Source: Anagrus nilaparvatae (Eukaryota > Arthropoda > Insecta > Hymenoptera > Mymaridae). Taken from it: a stretch of DNA of 64,000 bases. The DNA lies in contig JAKSXM010000007.1 in assembly GCA_022575985.1 (NCBI GenBank), positions 38,504,501 through 38,568,500 on the forward strand. The letters are read 5' to 3'. The notes beneath the pieces were generated by a model that made no database searches, was not told the origin of the DNA, and saw only the letters and a list, made by a program, of their open reading frames with translations. Positions within the stretch are counted from its first letter, which is position 1, and every line of letters begins with the position of its first letter. The translations under genes were made by a program, and so were the position numbers. Positions 1 through 7,685 of the stretch are shown piece after piece.

Positions 1-936
1 CAGATATAAGTAATCTTAAACGTATAACTAATTCATTTGGATCATCCCAATGTACATATTCAACTGGCTTATTGCTAGTGACCATATATTTTGGTAATTT
101 TGATATTCCTTCTCCAGTTTTATTCATTGAAATATTTAAAACCTGACTTACATAATTTTTAAATTTTTTTGATGTATTTGAATGTATAGCTTCATGTGGT
201 AAATACCATTTTCTTGCAGCATTTGTAGATATAATAATTTTTTTATAATTATCCATATCTTCAGGTTTTATTAAATTGTTAATAGGATTTTTCTTAAAAT
301 TAATTCTAATAAACCAGTACTGGTTGGAAAAGATAAATCTCCTAAATGAATTTTATCATTTTTAAATTCCACTTGGGTATCACCTATTTTTAAAGATCCA
401 TCTGCCATTTTTCGTACACCAAATTTTGTATCAAGGCTAGTTTTTTTATTAGCAACTTTAAACATATCTAGATAATCGCTCACATTTAAAATTTCTAATT
501 CTGGAGTTATTTCAGGAGTTATATTTTGAGTTGATGAGGTATTAGAATTATAAGAACTATAAGAATTTTCTTCATTACCACTCTTATTATCTATATCATT
601 CCCATTCTCTTCATCTTTACCGTCACTTAAAGCTGTATTAAATCCATCGTTCCATGTAGATGCTTGAATTTTATTTTTAATTTTAAATGGAGTACTGCTC
701 GTTAATTGTAAAACACTATTTTTATCATAATTTTGATTTTCCCAATTTTCAGCAAACTTTTCAATTTTTTCCAATGGTTTTGTTATAGGTTTAAGATTTT
801 CGTTTATAACTTGTTGTGCTGTTTCTCTACCTAATTTTAGTGCAAAATGTTTACGTTTTATAGAATCTCTAGCTTTTATAATCCGCTCTAATAATTCCTT
901 TTTCTTATCAATCATATTCTCTGTTTGAGAACTCAT
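1..936 (-). CDS. DUF8207-like Polinton protein, frameshifted and cut by window edge
   Basis: This minus-strand gene starts at the ATG ending at 936. An N-terminal Lys/Glu-rich, probably coiled-coil region (residues 1-75) is followed by a Ser/Asn-rich linker and a conserved-looking block around FGVRKMADGS and GDTQVEFKND. The frame stops near 271. The continuation lies in another frame (about 1-270) and reads on through YLPHEAIH and VHWDDPNELV to the window edge. The break maps to the T5 run at 288-292 (A5 on the coding strand), so it is either a real one-base mutation or a homopolymer error. From memory the two halves resemble the insect mobile-element family called DUF8207, often found beside Polinton capsid genes; its biochemical role is unknown. 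It shares its strand with the next two genes. Family assignment is moderately sure; function is not. Confidence 0.6.
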
Positions 937-970
937 GATGAACTAAACTAAATTCACTATTTATTATTAT

Positions 971-978
971 TATTTATA
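971..978 (-). promoter_or_regulatory. TATA box of the DUF8207-like gene
   Basis: TATAAATA on the minus strand lies 35-42 bases upstream of the ATG that ends at 936. This spacing allows a start site about 30 bases downstream with a very short leader. It is one of several TATA boxes in the virus-like block. Confidence 0.45.
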
Positions 979-993
979 GCATATTCACTAACT

Positions 994-1299
994 CTATAAA
1001 TACACTTTATTAGTATTAATATTACGATAAAAAAGTTTAAAGTCTTTAAAAGATTTAAATTTTTTTGAATAAAACTTTACATAAATAATGTTTAATATTA
1101 CCATTGCTTCAAAATTTATATAATCTGGATGAAAATTATAATATTTAATTTCTGACTTTTTATCATCACCTTTTAGTATTAAATTTCTCAATTCTTTAGA
1201 AAGTACACCATTTTTATTAGCAGTAATTTTTTCATTTAAGTGTAGATGAGTAACTGAGGTTTTTCTCTTGTCCATCTTAACAACGTAAGACTCTATCAT
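994..1299 (-). CDS. small hypothetical protein of the Polinton block
   Basis: This 101-aa ORF lies between the DUF8207-like gene and the packaging ATPase, on the same strand. It is basic (many Lys) with an internal Met at residue 9 (MDKRKTSVTH) that could be the true start. I see no signal peptide or recognisable catalytic motif; the middle (IKYYNFHPDYINFEAM) is mixed aromatic/polar. The bases before its ATG (TTTAGTTTATG) resemble those before the neighbouring gene's ATG (TTTAGTTCATCATG), which suggests shared leader or promoter sequence. I do not recognise the family. Its compact placement within a co-oriented cluster is the main reason to think it is a real gene. Confidence 0.5.
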   Translation of the reverse strand: MIESYVVKMDKRKTSVTHLHLNEKITANKNGVLSKELRNLILKGDDKKSEIKYYNFHPDYINFEAMVILNIIYVKFYSKKFKSFKDFKLFYRNINTNKVYL

Positions 1300-1321
1300 A
1301 AACTAAACAATTTAACTCTAT

Positions 1322-2038
1322 TTAATTATCGATAAAGTAATTGTGAAAGCCTTTCCTATAGCGTCCATTATTTATATCACTATCTTTGTCTATCACAAGA
1401 AACCCATGTTTATCTTTCCAACACTCATGACACACATCTTTAAATTCATTAAATTTCATATCAGTATTTACATGATTATTATAAATATGTTTTAAATTCA
1501 ATTCATCTTGAGAAAATATAATCAAAAAGTTTACATTATCTCTAACATTTTGTTTAGGAACCCCAGAATAAGATTGACATAAGTAAAAACAATCTACATG
1601 TTTATGTCTACCTCTTGTATAAAGTTCCTTAACACTATCTTGTTTTTCTAATGCTATATCATCAAAAATCATTATGCTATATGGTAATATTTTTTCAGGT
1701 GATATAACTTGTTCATGTTCACTAAATGTAAAGTATTGTAAACCTTTCAAAGGTTCTAGATCTAATTCTTTATCTCCCTTTATTACTATTTTTAAATAAT
1801 CATATTTTGGTTGATCAAGTGACTTAGAATAAATGTAAACATTTTCAAATCTTAAACCATTTTCATGTTCCAATATTGCTAATAATACATTAGTCTTGCC
1901 GCAATTTGAAGGTCCGCAAATTACACCCCGAATAGTGTTTGGCAGTAAATTACCATGATGTCTATATATTAAACCGTCACCAGTAACAAAATCATAATTT
2001 GTTACTGGAAGAGTAAATTCTTGACTTTGCAACTTCAT
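1322..2038 (-). CDS. A32-like (FtsK/HerA-type) genome-packaging ATPase
   Basis: The 238-aa protein has a clear Walker A (GPSNCGKT, residues 42-49) and Walker B (IMIFDD, 122-127). These are followed by an LCQSY segment near 153-157 at the place of the sensor/arginine region of packaging ATPases. In Polintons, adintoviruses and related double-jelly-roll DNA viruses this enzyme pumps the genome into the capsid using ATP. Its length is normal for the Polinton family. The ATG at 2038 is preceded by a minus-strand TATAAAAAG at 2091-2099, giving a short leader. It is transcribed divergently from the PLA2/core gene, with 98 bases between the two start codons. The frame is open throughout, so the gene looks intact. 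Confidence 0.88.
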   Translation of the reverse strand: MKLQSQEFTLPVTNYDFVTGDGLIYRHHGNLLPNTIRGVICGPSNCGKTNVLLAILEHENGLRFENVYIYSKSLDQPKYDYLKIVIKGDKELDLEPLKGLQYFTFSEHEQVISPEKILPYSIMIFDDIALEKQDSVKELYTRGRHKHVDCFYLCQSYSGVPKQNVRDNVNFLIIFSQDELNLKHIYNNHVNTDMKFNEFKDVCHECWKDKHGFLVIDKDSDINNGRYRKGFHNYFIDN

Positions 2039-2090
2039 GTTGCCCTCTAGGCAGTTGATAACGAATTAAATAATTGTCTTTAAATTCAAT

Positions 2091-2099
2091 CTTTTTATA
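2091..2099 (-). promoter_or_regulatory. TATA box of packaging ATPase gene
   Basis: TATAAAAAG on the minus strand sits about 53-61 bases upstream of the ATPase ATG. It lies in the 98-base divergent intergenic region shared with the PLA2/core gene. Confidence 0.45.
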
Positions 2100-2136
2100 G
2101 TCTAATGCTCATTCTTTAATTAACTTTTATAAAGTG

Positions 2137-3046
2137 ATGATTACTTATGGTGCTGGCTTAGTAAATAGTTTAATAAATAAACTTCCAGTAGAGCTACATT
2201 TTCCAGGATATAGGTTATTATAATAAGAACATTTTTAGATAATTAAATATTAAACAATGATTTATTAATTTATTTAACTTCCATAGATTTTGTGGCCCAG
2301 GTACAAAATTAGCAGAGCGAATTGCCCGAGGACACAAGGGTATTAATCCATTAGATTCCGCTTGTAAAGAGCACGACATCGCTTATTCTGAAAATCAAAA
2401 TAATATAGAAGCTAGAAACAAAGCAGATCTTCTGTTAGCTAACAAAGCTTGGGAACGTGTAAAATCTACTGACGCTGGAATTGGTGAAAAAGCAGCTGCA
2501 TTAGCTGTAACTAATATTATGAAAGTAAAATCAAAAATGGGAATGGGATGCTCGCAAAATAAATCAAAATCAAAATTAAAAAAAAAGCAAGTAAATAAGA
2601 GAAAGAAAAATGGTGGTAACGTTCCATTTAGAAATATTGTAGCAGCAGCTAAAAAGGCTATGATAAAAAATAAAAATGCTAATAAAGTTATTGCATCAGC
2701 TTTAAAAGGAGCTCGCAAATCAGTAAAAAAAGCTGGTGGAAAAAACAAAGTAAAAAAACTTAGAGTCTTACCTCTACCACAAAAGACTGGTGGAGTTTTA
2801 CCCCTCATACCTATTTTTGCTGGATTAAGCGCTTTGGGTGGTTTGGTAGGTGGTATTACTGGTGTAGCAAAAACTATAAATGAAATTAATATAGCGAAAA
2901 AACAGTTAGAAGAATCGAAGAGGCATAACCAAGCCATGGAGCAAGTATCCTTGGGAAAAGGTTTATATTTAAAGCCATATAAAGCTGGAAATGGATTAAG
3001 ACTCTATAACCAAAATGTTTCTAATGAAAAAAAAAAAACGCCATAA
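2137..3046 (+). CDS. PLA2-domain / adenovirus pX-like core protein, two exons
   Basis: Exon 1 is 2137-2213, the intron 2214-2286 (GT...AG, 73 bases), and exon 2 2287-3046, giving 278 aa. Unspliced, exon 1 hits a stop within four codons. Spliced, it places a short N-terminal segment directly before CGPGT (28-32). The PLA2-like active-site pattern follows: D49, C52, H55-D56, Y59 (DSACKEHDIAY). In parvoviruses such a domain helps the particle cross membranes. Residues 104-185 are very Lys-rich (DNA binding). A hydrophobic stretch near 194-218 (GGVLPLIPIFAG) recalls the adenovirus core peptide pX. The 3' end runs through an A12 tract into the protease reading frame. The role as a virion core/entry protein is inferred from the family. 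Confidence 0.82.
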
Positions 3047-3411
3047 TTTTACCAACAAGAGCGTTAACAAATATAGACATTATAAAGTATGCAAAACTTT
3101 TAAAAATCCCTTATTTTAGAGGAGTTTTTATGAGAAATGCTCTTCCAATTAAAGGACCTTTTACTAATGAGTCTGCAATAATAAACTTAGATAATAAAGA
3201 TGGTCCTGGTACACATTGGGTTGCATACAATAAAAGAAAAAATAATATAATATACTTTGACAGCTTTGGAAATCTAAAACCTCCAACAGATCTTATAAAA
3301 TACTTTAAATCATCCGAAATTAAATATAATCATAAAAGATATCAAGACTTTAATACTTTTATTTGTGGACATTTATGTTTGAAATTTTTAGCTAATCAAC
3401 TTAATAAATAA
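3028..3411 (+). CDS. adenain-like cysteine protease (virion maturation)
   Basis: In adenoviruses and Polintons this enzyme cleaves capsid and core precursors. Counting from the first in-frame ATG (3130), catalytic-type residues are His29 (GTHW), Asp44 (YFDSFG), Gln72 and Cys79 (QDFNTFICG). The seven-residue Gln-Cys spacing fits adenain. The ATG at 3130 is probably not the true N-terminus: the frame stays open upstream to 3028, and residues from 3046-3129 read like conserved protein (ALTNIDIIKYAK). That part has no in-frame ATG. It adjoins the A12 tract (3027-3038) ending the PLA2 gene, so the protease may be made by frameshifting there, or the tract may carry an indel. A polyadenylation signal AATAAA overlaps the stop codon (3403-3412). 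Confidence 0.82.
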   Translation, partial: KKKNAIILPTRALTNIDIIKYAKLLKIPYFRGVFMRNALPIKGPFTNESAIINLDNKDGPGTHWVAYNKRKNNIIYFDSFGNLKPPTDLIKYFKSSEIKYNHKRYQDFNTFICGHLCLKFLANQLNK

Positions 3412-3506
3412 AACATTATAAAATAGTATAATTGACATAGTCTTGAATTAGACACCAATGAAATAAGTCAAAATTTTTTTTTTTCTTTATATTTTAGAAT
3501 AATAGA

Positions 3507-3514
3507 TATAAATA
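3507..3514 (+). promoter_or_regulatory. TATA box of penton-like gene
   Basis: TATAAATA lies 43-50 bases upstream of the penton-like ATG at 3557. The 3412-3556 gap also contains a T-rich stretch after the protease polyadenylation signal and nothing else I recognise. Confidence 0.45.
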
Positions 3515-3556
3515 TAGTGATTTCTGATATAATTATTTAGTATCATATGAACTGTC

Positions 3557-4243
3557 ATGAGTGAATCATTAATAATAAGTTTATCAGCTCGATCATCTAT
3601 ACTTGAGTCAAGATTTTTTCCTCCTATAGAGCTTGATAAAAATAAAAATTATGTAATTGGATTGATTGAATTATTAACATTTAACTCCATTCCAAACATT
3701 GATGAAAATTGTAATAAATTTTATGTTTCTGATTTTGAAACTATCACCATTCCAACAGGAAGTTACGAGGTTGAGGATATTGAAAAATATCTTAAGGAAA
3801 AATTGGTTGACATTTCATTTAGTTTAAAGGCTAATAATAACACTCTGCAAAGTATTATACAGTGTGATAACATTATAAATTTTGAACCAAAAGATTCAAT
3901 TGGTAAATTATTGGGATTTCAATCACAAAAATTATCTTCAAATAAAGAACATATATCTGAGCTTCCAGTATCAATTTTGAAAGTTAATTCACTTAGAGTC
4001 GAGTGTAATATTGCAAAGGGAGCGTATGATAACGGTCGAGAAGTGCATAATATTCATGAATTTTTTCCAACTGTGCCTCCAGGATTTAAAATTATTGATA
4101 GACCATTAGAAATTATATACTTACCTATTTCTGTAAAAAGCATAGATTATCTTGAATTGCGTATTGTTGATCAAGATGGTGACTTGGTGAATTTCAGAGG
4201 TGAAAATATATCAATTAGATTACATATAAAAACAGTATTATAA
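3557..4243 (+). CDS. penton-like minor capsid protein
   Basis: The 228-aa protein resembles the single-jelly-roll penton proteins of insect Polintons/adintoviruses, which occupy the capsid vertices. Most telling is the C-terminal half, with ILKVNSLRVECNIAKGAY, an IHEFFPTVPPG block, a YLPISVKSIDYLEL strand pair and a terminal IVDQDGDLVNFRGE segment. The rest is beta-rich with few charges, as expected of a jelly roll; no transmembrane segment or signal peptide is visible. A TATA box lies about 45 bases upstream. The stop codon overlaps the next ATG (TAATG at 4241-4245), indicating tight coupling with the following small ORF. The frame is intact. The identity rests on remembered similarity and on its place next to the major capsid gene. 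Confidence 0.8.
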   Translation: MSESLIISLSARSSILESRFFPPIELDKNKNYVIGLIELLTFNSIPNIDENCNKFYVSDFETITIPTGSYEVEDIEKYLKEKLVDISFSLKANNNTLQSIIQCDNIINFEPKDSIGKLLGFQSQKLSSNKEHISELPVSILKVNSLRVECNIAKGAYDNGREVHNIHEFFPTVPPGFKIIDRPLEIIYLPISVKSIDYLELRIVDQDGDLVNFRGENISIRLHIKTVL

Positions 4244-4416
4244 TGGGAATAGTTTACAACACAAAGGTTGGTCAAGGTTATATAAATAAGAAACAATGGC
4301 ATCCAGTTATCAGTCGAACTCAAGCACTGAAAGCTTCAAGACATCCAGTAGTGAAAAAATTGACTCTTCAGAATCGACAATTTCTAATAAGTCTAGGACT
4401 ACGACTACGTCTATAA
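4243..4416 (+). CDS. small basic protein, 57 aa, overlapping penton stop
   Basis: The ATG shares the A of the penton stop (TAATG). The product is 57 aa, strongly basic, with a C-terminal pattern NRQFLISLGLRL. I associate a short basic peptide ending in an NxxFLxSLG-like motif with Polinton gene clusters, but this is memory, not a search. No ribosome-binding logic applies in a eukaryote, so expression would need reinitiation after the penton stop or a separate transcript. It overlaps a second small ORF (4296-4469) out of frame; only one may be real. Confidence 0.5.
   Translation: MGIVYNTKVGQGYINKKQWHPVISRTQALKASRHPVVKKLTLQNRQFLISLGLRLRL
4281..4288 (+). promoter_or_regulatory. TATA box, probably for the major capsid gene
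   Basis: TATAAATA (preceded by TTA, so TATATAAATA-like) sits inside the first small ORF, about 170 bases upstream of the major capsid ATG at 4454. A start site about 30 bases downstream would exclude the ATGs at 4243 and 4296 and leave a leader of about 140 bases. Confidence 0.4.
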
Positions 4417-4469
4417 AAGAAAAAATTTTGTGTACTTTATTTTGTTGCATAGGATGGAGGAAAAATTAA
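4296..4469 (+). CDS. Ser/Thr-rich small ORF, 57 aa, alternative frame
   Basis: This ORF overlaps the previous small ORF in another frame and runs 16 bases into the major capsid gene. The product is very rich in Ser and Thr, with a Lys-rich tract and a hydrophobic Cys-containing end (ILCTLFCCIGW) that could be a short membrane-associated tail. I do not recognise it. The coding signal is weak because the same bases encode the neighbour; it is listed since both frames are open over the full overlap. Confidence 0.3.
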   Translation: MASSYQSNSSTESFKTSSSEKIDSSESTISNKSRTTTTSIKEKILCTLFCCIGWRKN

Positions 4470-5674
4470 ATATAAGGTCTCCAGTCATATTTGACGATTC
4501 TGTTATAAGCTATGAAGTACACGCTCATCAAGCTTATGCTACCTCATCTTTTAACAATAGTGATGAAATACATATTGCAATACAAAATCAAGATCAATGC
4601 CTTCTCCCTTCTAAAAGTTCAATACACATTCAGGGAAAAATAACTAAGATGGATGGAATAGCAGCACTTGAAAAAACTACTTTTGTAAATAATGCCATAG
4701 CATTCTTATTCTCAGAAATTCGATATCAATTAAATGCTGAAGTCATCGATAAGTGTAAAAATGTTGGTATAACTACTCTTATGAAAGGGTACCCATCTTT
4801 TAATGTGAATCAATTAAAATATTTAGAAAATGCTGGTTGGAAATTTGATGAAAATTCAATTATTGATAATAAAGGAAATTTTGATGTTTTAATTCCTTTG
4901 AGTATAATATTTGGATTTGCAGAAGATTATAATAAAATTATTGCTAATATAAAACATGAACTTATTTTTACTCGATCAAATAGTGATATCAATGCAGTTA
5001 TTCAAGAAGGAGGAGTAGCAGAAGCTTTTAAAATTACAATCGAAAAATTAGAATGGCTTATGCCTACATTAAGATTATCAGATGAAAAAAAAATAAGCTT
5101 ATTAAAGATTATTGAGAAAGATATTCCAATTACAATGAGTTTTAGATCTTGGGATCTTTATGAGTACCCAGCAGTTCCAAGAGCCTCAAAAACAGTGTGG
5201 ACAGTTAAAACTTCAAATCAATTAGAAAAACCAAGGTTTATTATTTTAGGATTTCAAACAGGGAGAAATAATCAGCTAAAAGTTAATGCGAGTCATTTTG
5301 ATCATTGTAATATTACAAATATAAAGCTATATTTAAACTCTCAAAGTTTCCCTCATGGAAATTTAAATCTTAATATAGAAAATAATAAATATGCTCTTCT
5401 CTATGATATGTTTACGAGATTTCAATCATCATATTATGATAAAGATTCTCTAGAAACATTCATCAGTCGCAAAAAATTTATTACAGATACACCTTTAATT
5501 GTTATAGATTGTTCTAAACAAAATGAATCTATGAAATATGCACCTGTAGACGTTAGACTAGAATTTGAGAGTAGTGAAGATTTTCCAGCAAATACATCTG
5601 CATTTTGTTTAATTTTGCATGATAGAGTAGTACAATATAAACCAATTAGTGGTGAAGTAAAAAAATTAGTTTAA
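4454..5674 (+). CDS. double-jelly-roll major capsid protein
   Basis: From the ATG at 4454 the product is 406 aa. An upstream GTG in the same frame (4430) is an unlikely start because the ATG precedes the conserved-looking MEEKLNIRSP. The protein resembles the major capsid proteins of insect Polintons/adintoviruses, which form the hexon-like shell. Landmarks are VPRASKTVWTVKTS, FIILGFQTGRNNQLK, the FDHCNITNIKLYLNSQ block, YALLYDMF, LIVIDCSKQNE and a C-terminal CLILHDRVVQYKPISG. Length is slightly below that of many relatives, but the order of these blocks is as expected. It lies directly after the penton-like gene on the same strand. The frame is uninterrupted over 1.2 kb, so this copy is recent or under selection. 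Confidence 0.87.
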   Translation: MEEKLNIRSPVIFDDSVISYEVHAHQAYATSSFNNSDEIHIAIQNQDQCLLPSKSSIHIQGKITKMDGIAALEKTTFVNNAIAFLFSEIRYQLNAEVIDKCKNVGITTLMKGYPSFNVNQLKYLENAGWKFDENSIIDNKGNFDVLIPLSIIFGFAEDYNKIIANIKHELIFTRSNSDINAVIQEGGVAEAFKITIEKLEWLMPTLRLSDEKKISLLKIIEKDIPITMSFRSWDLYEYPAVPRASKTVWTVKTSNQLEKPRFIILGFQTGRNNQLKVNASHFDHCNITNIKLYLNSQSFPHGNLNLNIENNKYALLYDMFTRFQSSYYDKDSLETFISRKKFITDTPLIVIDCSKQNESMKYAPVDVRLEFESSEDFPANTSAFCLILHDRVVQYKPISGEVKKLV

Positions 5675-5689
5675 AAAGTGGGGAGGAGT

Positions 5690-5698
5690 TATATAAAG
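5690..5698 (+). promoter_or_regulatory. GGGGAGG + TATA promoter of the 249-aa gene
   Basis: TATATAAAG at 5690-5698 is preceded by GGGGAGG (from about 5680) and lies about 40 bases upstream of the ATG at 5734. The same arrangement, GGGGAGG then TATAAAAGGA, recurs at 6606-6633. Confidence 0.5.
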
Positions 5699-5733
5699 GA
5701 GATCACTGAATACAATTTAGCCATTCTAGAATC

Positions 5734-6483
5734 ATGGAGTTCATTGTAGACTTTCAATCTTTTAAACTATCTTCCAATGAATTTGCAATCAAAGAACTTG
5801 CTATCTTAAAACTAAATAGTAATGAGAAACCATCAGTTTTTTTGTTTAAACCTCCATGTAAGTGGTGGGATCTTCCTCTAAAATGCAGAGTTGAAAATAA
5901 ATGGTTAGAACGAAATTATTTAACATTGTCCTGGGACTCTGGTGATATTCCATACAATCAAGTTGAAAATATTTTAAAAACAACTTTGTCAAATGCAGAT
6001 AAAATTTTTGTAAAAGGATTACAAAAAGTTAAATATCTAGAAAAATATTTGAATAATGTCAAAGACATGGAATCTATTACAAAATGTCCATCTTTAAGAG
6101 TTTTAAAAAAATGGAACTTTCCAGATAACTTATGTAAATATCACAGAAATTCAAAAATGGTTTGTGCAGTGTATAACGTTTTATTGCTTGAAAAATATAT
6201 AATTATAAATAAACCTTGTTTAGAACGTTCATTAGATATTTTCAGTAAATTAAAACAACTTTCTTTGATGGAAACTAAAGACATAGCTAACTTACCTAAA
6301 GATTTCATTATAAATTTGGCAGCAGAAAATGTTGACGCTGCATGGGAAAAATTTCCTAAACACTATAAAACTGATTATGATATATTTAAGTGTGTAAGAT
6401 GTAGAATTCATGATCATTCAGATAAGCGTGTTGCTCCAATGATAAAAGACTGTAAATATTGTATGCAATCAATAACAATGTAA
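5734..6483 (+). CDS. conserved Polinton-associated protein of unknown function, C-terminal CxxC pair
   Basis: The 249-aa product begins MEFIVDFQSFK with a KELAIL segment shortly after. An acidic-aromatic opening of this type is seen in RNase H-fold exonucleases, but I see no complete DEDD set, so a nuclease call would be speculative. Other landmarks are FLFKPPCKWWDLP, a WLERNYLTLSWDSGDIPY block, a central CPSLRVL, and a C-terminal CVRC...HDH...CKYC cluster that could bind zinc. I recall very similar proteins scattered through insect genomes near these capsid genes, so it is probably a genuine element gene. It has its own TATA box, and an AATAAA follows the stop at about 6493. The frame is intact. 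Confidence 0.7.
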   Translation: MEFIVDFQSFKLSSNEFAIKELAILKLNSNEKPSVFLFKPPCKWWDLPLKCRVENKWLERNYLTLSWDSGDIPYNQVENILKTTLSNADKIFVKGLQKVKYLEKYLNNVKDMESITKCPSLRVLKKWNFPDNLCKYHRNSKMVCAVYNVLLLEKYIIINKPCLERSLDIFSKLKQLSLMETKDIANLPKDFIINLAAENVDAAWEKFPKHYKTDYDIFKCVRCRIHDHSDKRVAPMIKDCKYCMQSITM

Positions 6484-6863
6484 TGTATTATAAATAAAAA
6501 AATTTTATTTTAAATTTTGATAATGGAATTTATTTTATCTTATTCAACCTGTTTCCTTTCAATATCCTAAAGTATTTTAACTTTCATATAATTGAAATTA
6601 AAATAGGGGAGGCTATTAGAATTTATAAAAGGAATAAGAAAAAAAATTGATTCATTTTTAATTTCAATATAATTTTTTTTCTTTATACTATTCTCCGCCC
6701 GGACTGATGGATAACCGGCAAGCGGTCTGCCTCAACCTGTCACTTTTACAGGTCTCTGTAACAGGAACCTGCAATAGAAACCTGCAATTTCGCAGACACC
6801 TGTAAAATTAATTACCGATGTGGGGGAGGCTGGGGTGAGGGAGCATTGGTTTTACCCTACTAC
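6484..6863 (+). other. right end region of the Polinton-like block, with orphan TATA motif
   Basis: No gene is visible here. TATAAAAGG at 6625-6633 with an upstream GGGGAGG copies the promoter layout of the 249-aa gene but has no ORF after it. Bases 6690-6860 are distinctly GC-richer than their surroundings and contain repeated ACCTG/CAGGT words, for example AACCTGCAATAGAAACCTGC. This may be the terminal repeat of the element; its partner would lie left of the window, so I cannot confirm it. The next repeat starts at 6864. Confidence 0.4.
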
Positions 6864-7685
6864 TCCCGCTAAAAAAAAAATTTTTTCTCAAAATTTTTCA
6901 AAATTGCATATATTTTACTGAAATAAATTTCCCGAGAGTAATTTTTGTTTTAAGCGAGTAATACCGATTTTCGTTTTTTTCAATTTTGACTTTTTACTTA
7001 TTTTGCTGATTACCCGCTAAGTCACGTGACCAAGTGAAAATCTGACCAAAAATTTGAATTCTGCGAGAAATTTTACAAAGGTATAGACATTTTGGTATCC
7101 TTTGAATGATACATCTCAATTTGACAATTTAATTAAAATGGTTTATTAAAATATAGAAAAAACGAAAATTTATAAAATAGGATTTTCTTGATTTTTTTAC
7201 ATTTTTAGCATAAAAATCATGTAAAATCTAAAAATAAAAATACTTCTTTTGGAAAAACAAAAGTTATGTCTATTATTAATAAATATCAAGTTTTTTTTAA
7301 GTTTAGATTTTATTTTCTATCAAAATGTCTATAAATTGTTAGAAATATACCCAAAAATCAATAAAAAACCATTTTATAAATTTTTATTTTTTCTATATTA
7401 TAATAAACCATTTTAGTTAAATTGTCAAATTGAGATGTATCATTCAAAGGATACCAAAATGACTATACCTTTGTAAAATTTCTCGCAGAATTCAAATTTT
7501 TGGTCAGATTTTCATTTGGTCACGTGACTTAGCGGGTAATCAGCAAAATAAGTAAAAAGTCAAAATTGAAAAAAACGAAAATCGGTATTACTCGCTTAAA
7601 ACAAAAATTACTCTCGGGAAATTTTTTTCAGTAAAATATATGCAATTTTGAAAAATTTTGAGAAAAAATTTTTTTTTTAGCGGGA
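6864..7685. mobile_element. foldback/MITE element with ~400-bp inverted arms
   Basis: Left end TCCCGCTAAAA is mirrored by TTTTAGCGGGA at the right. The arms match along almost their whole length, including the TTACTCGC/GCGAGTAA region, TCACGTGAC, and the block around GATACATCTCAATTTGAC (about 7108 and 7440). The centre is near 7275. There is no coding capacity and no clear target-site duplication. Confidence 0.85.

Noticed and set aside
2395..2937. Minus-strand 180-aa ORF
   Set aside because: It is the antisense shadow of the PLA2/core gene; the Phe/Leu-rich translation reflects the Lys-rich coding strand.
1..6483. Bracovirus proviral segment or other polydnavirus DNA
   Set aside because: The genes are of the double-jelly-roll Polinton/adintovirus type, not nudivirus-derived.
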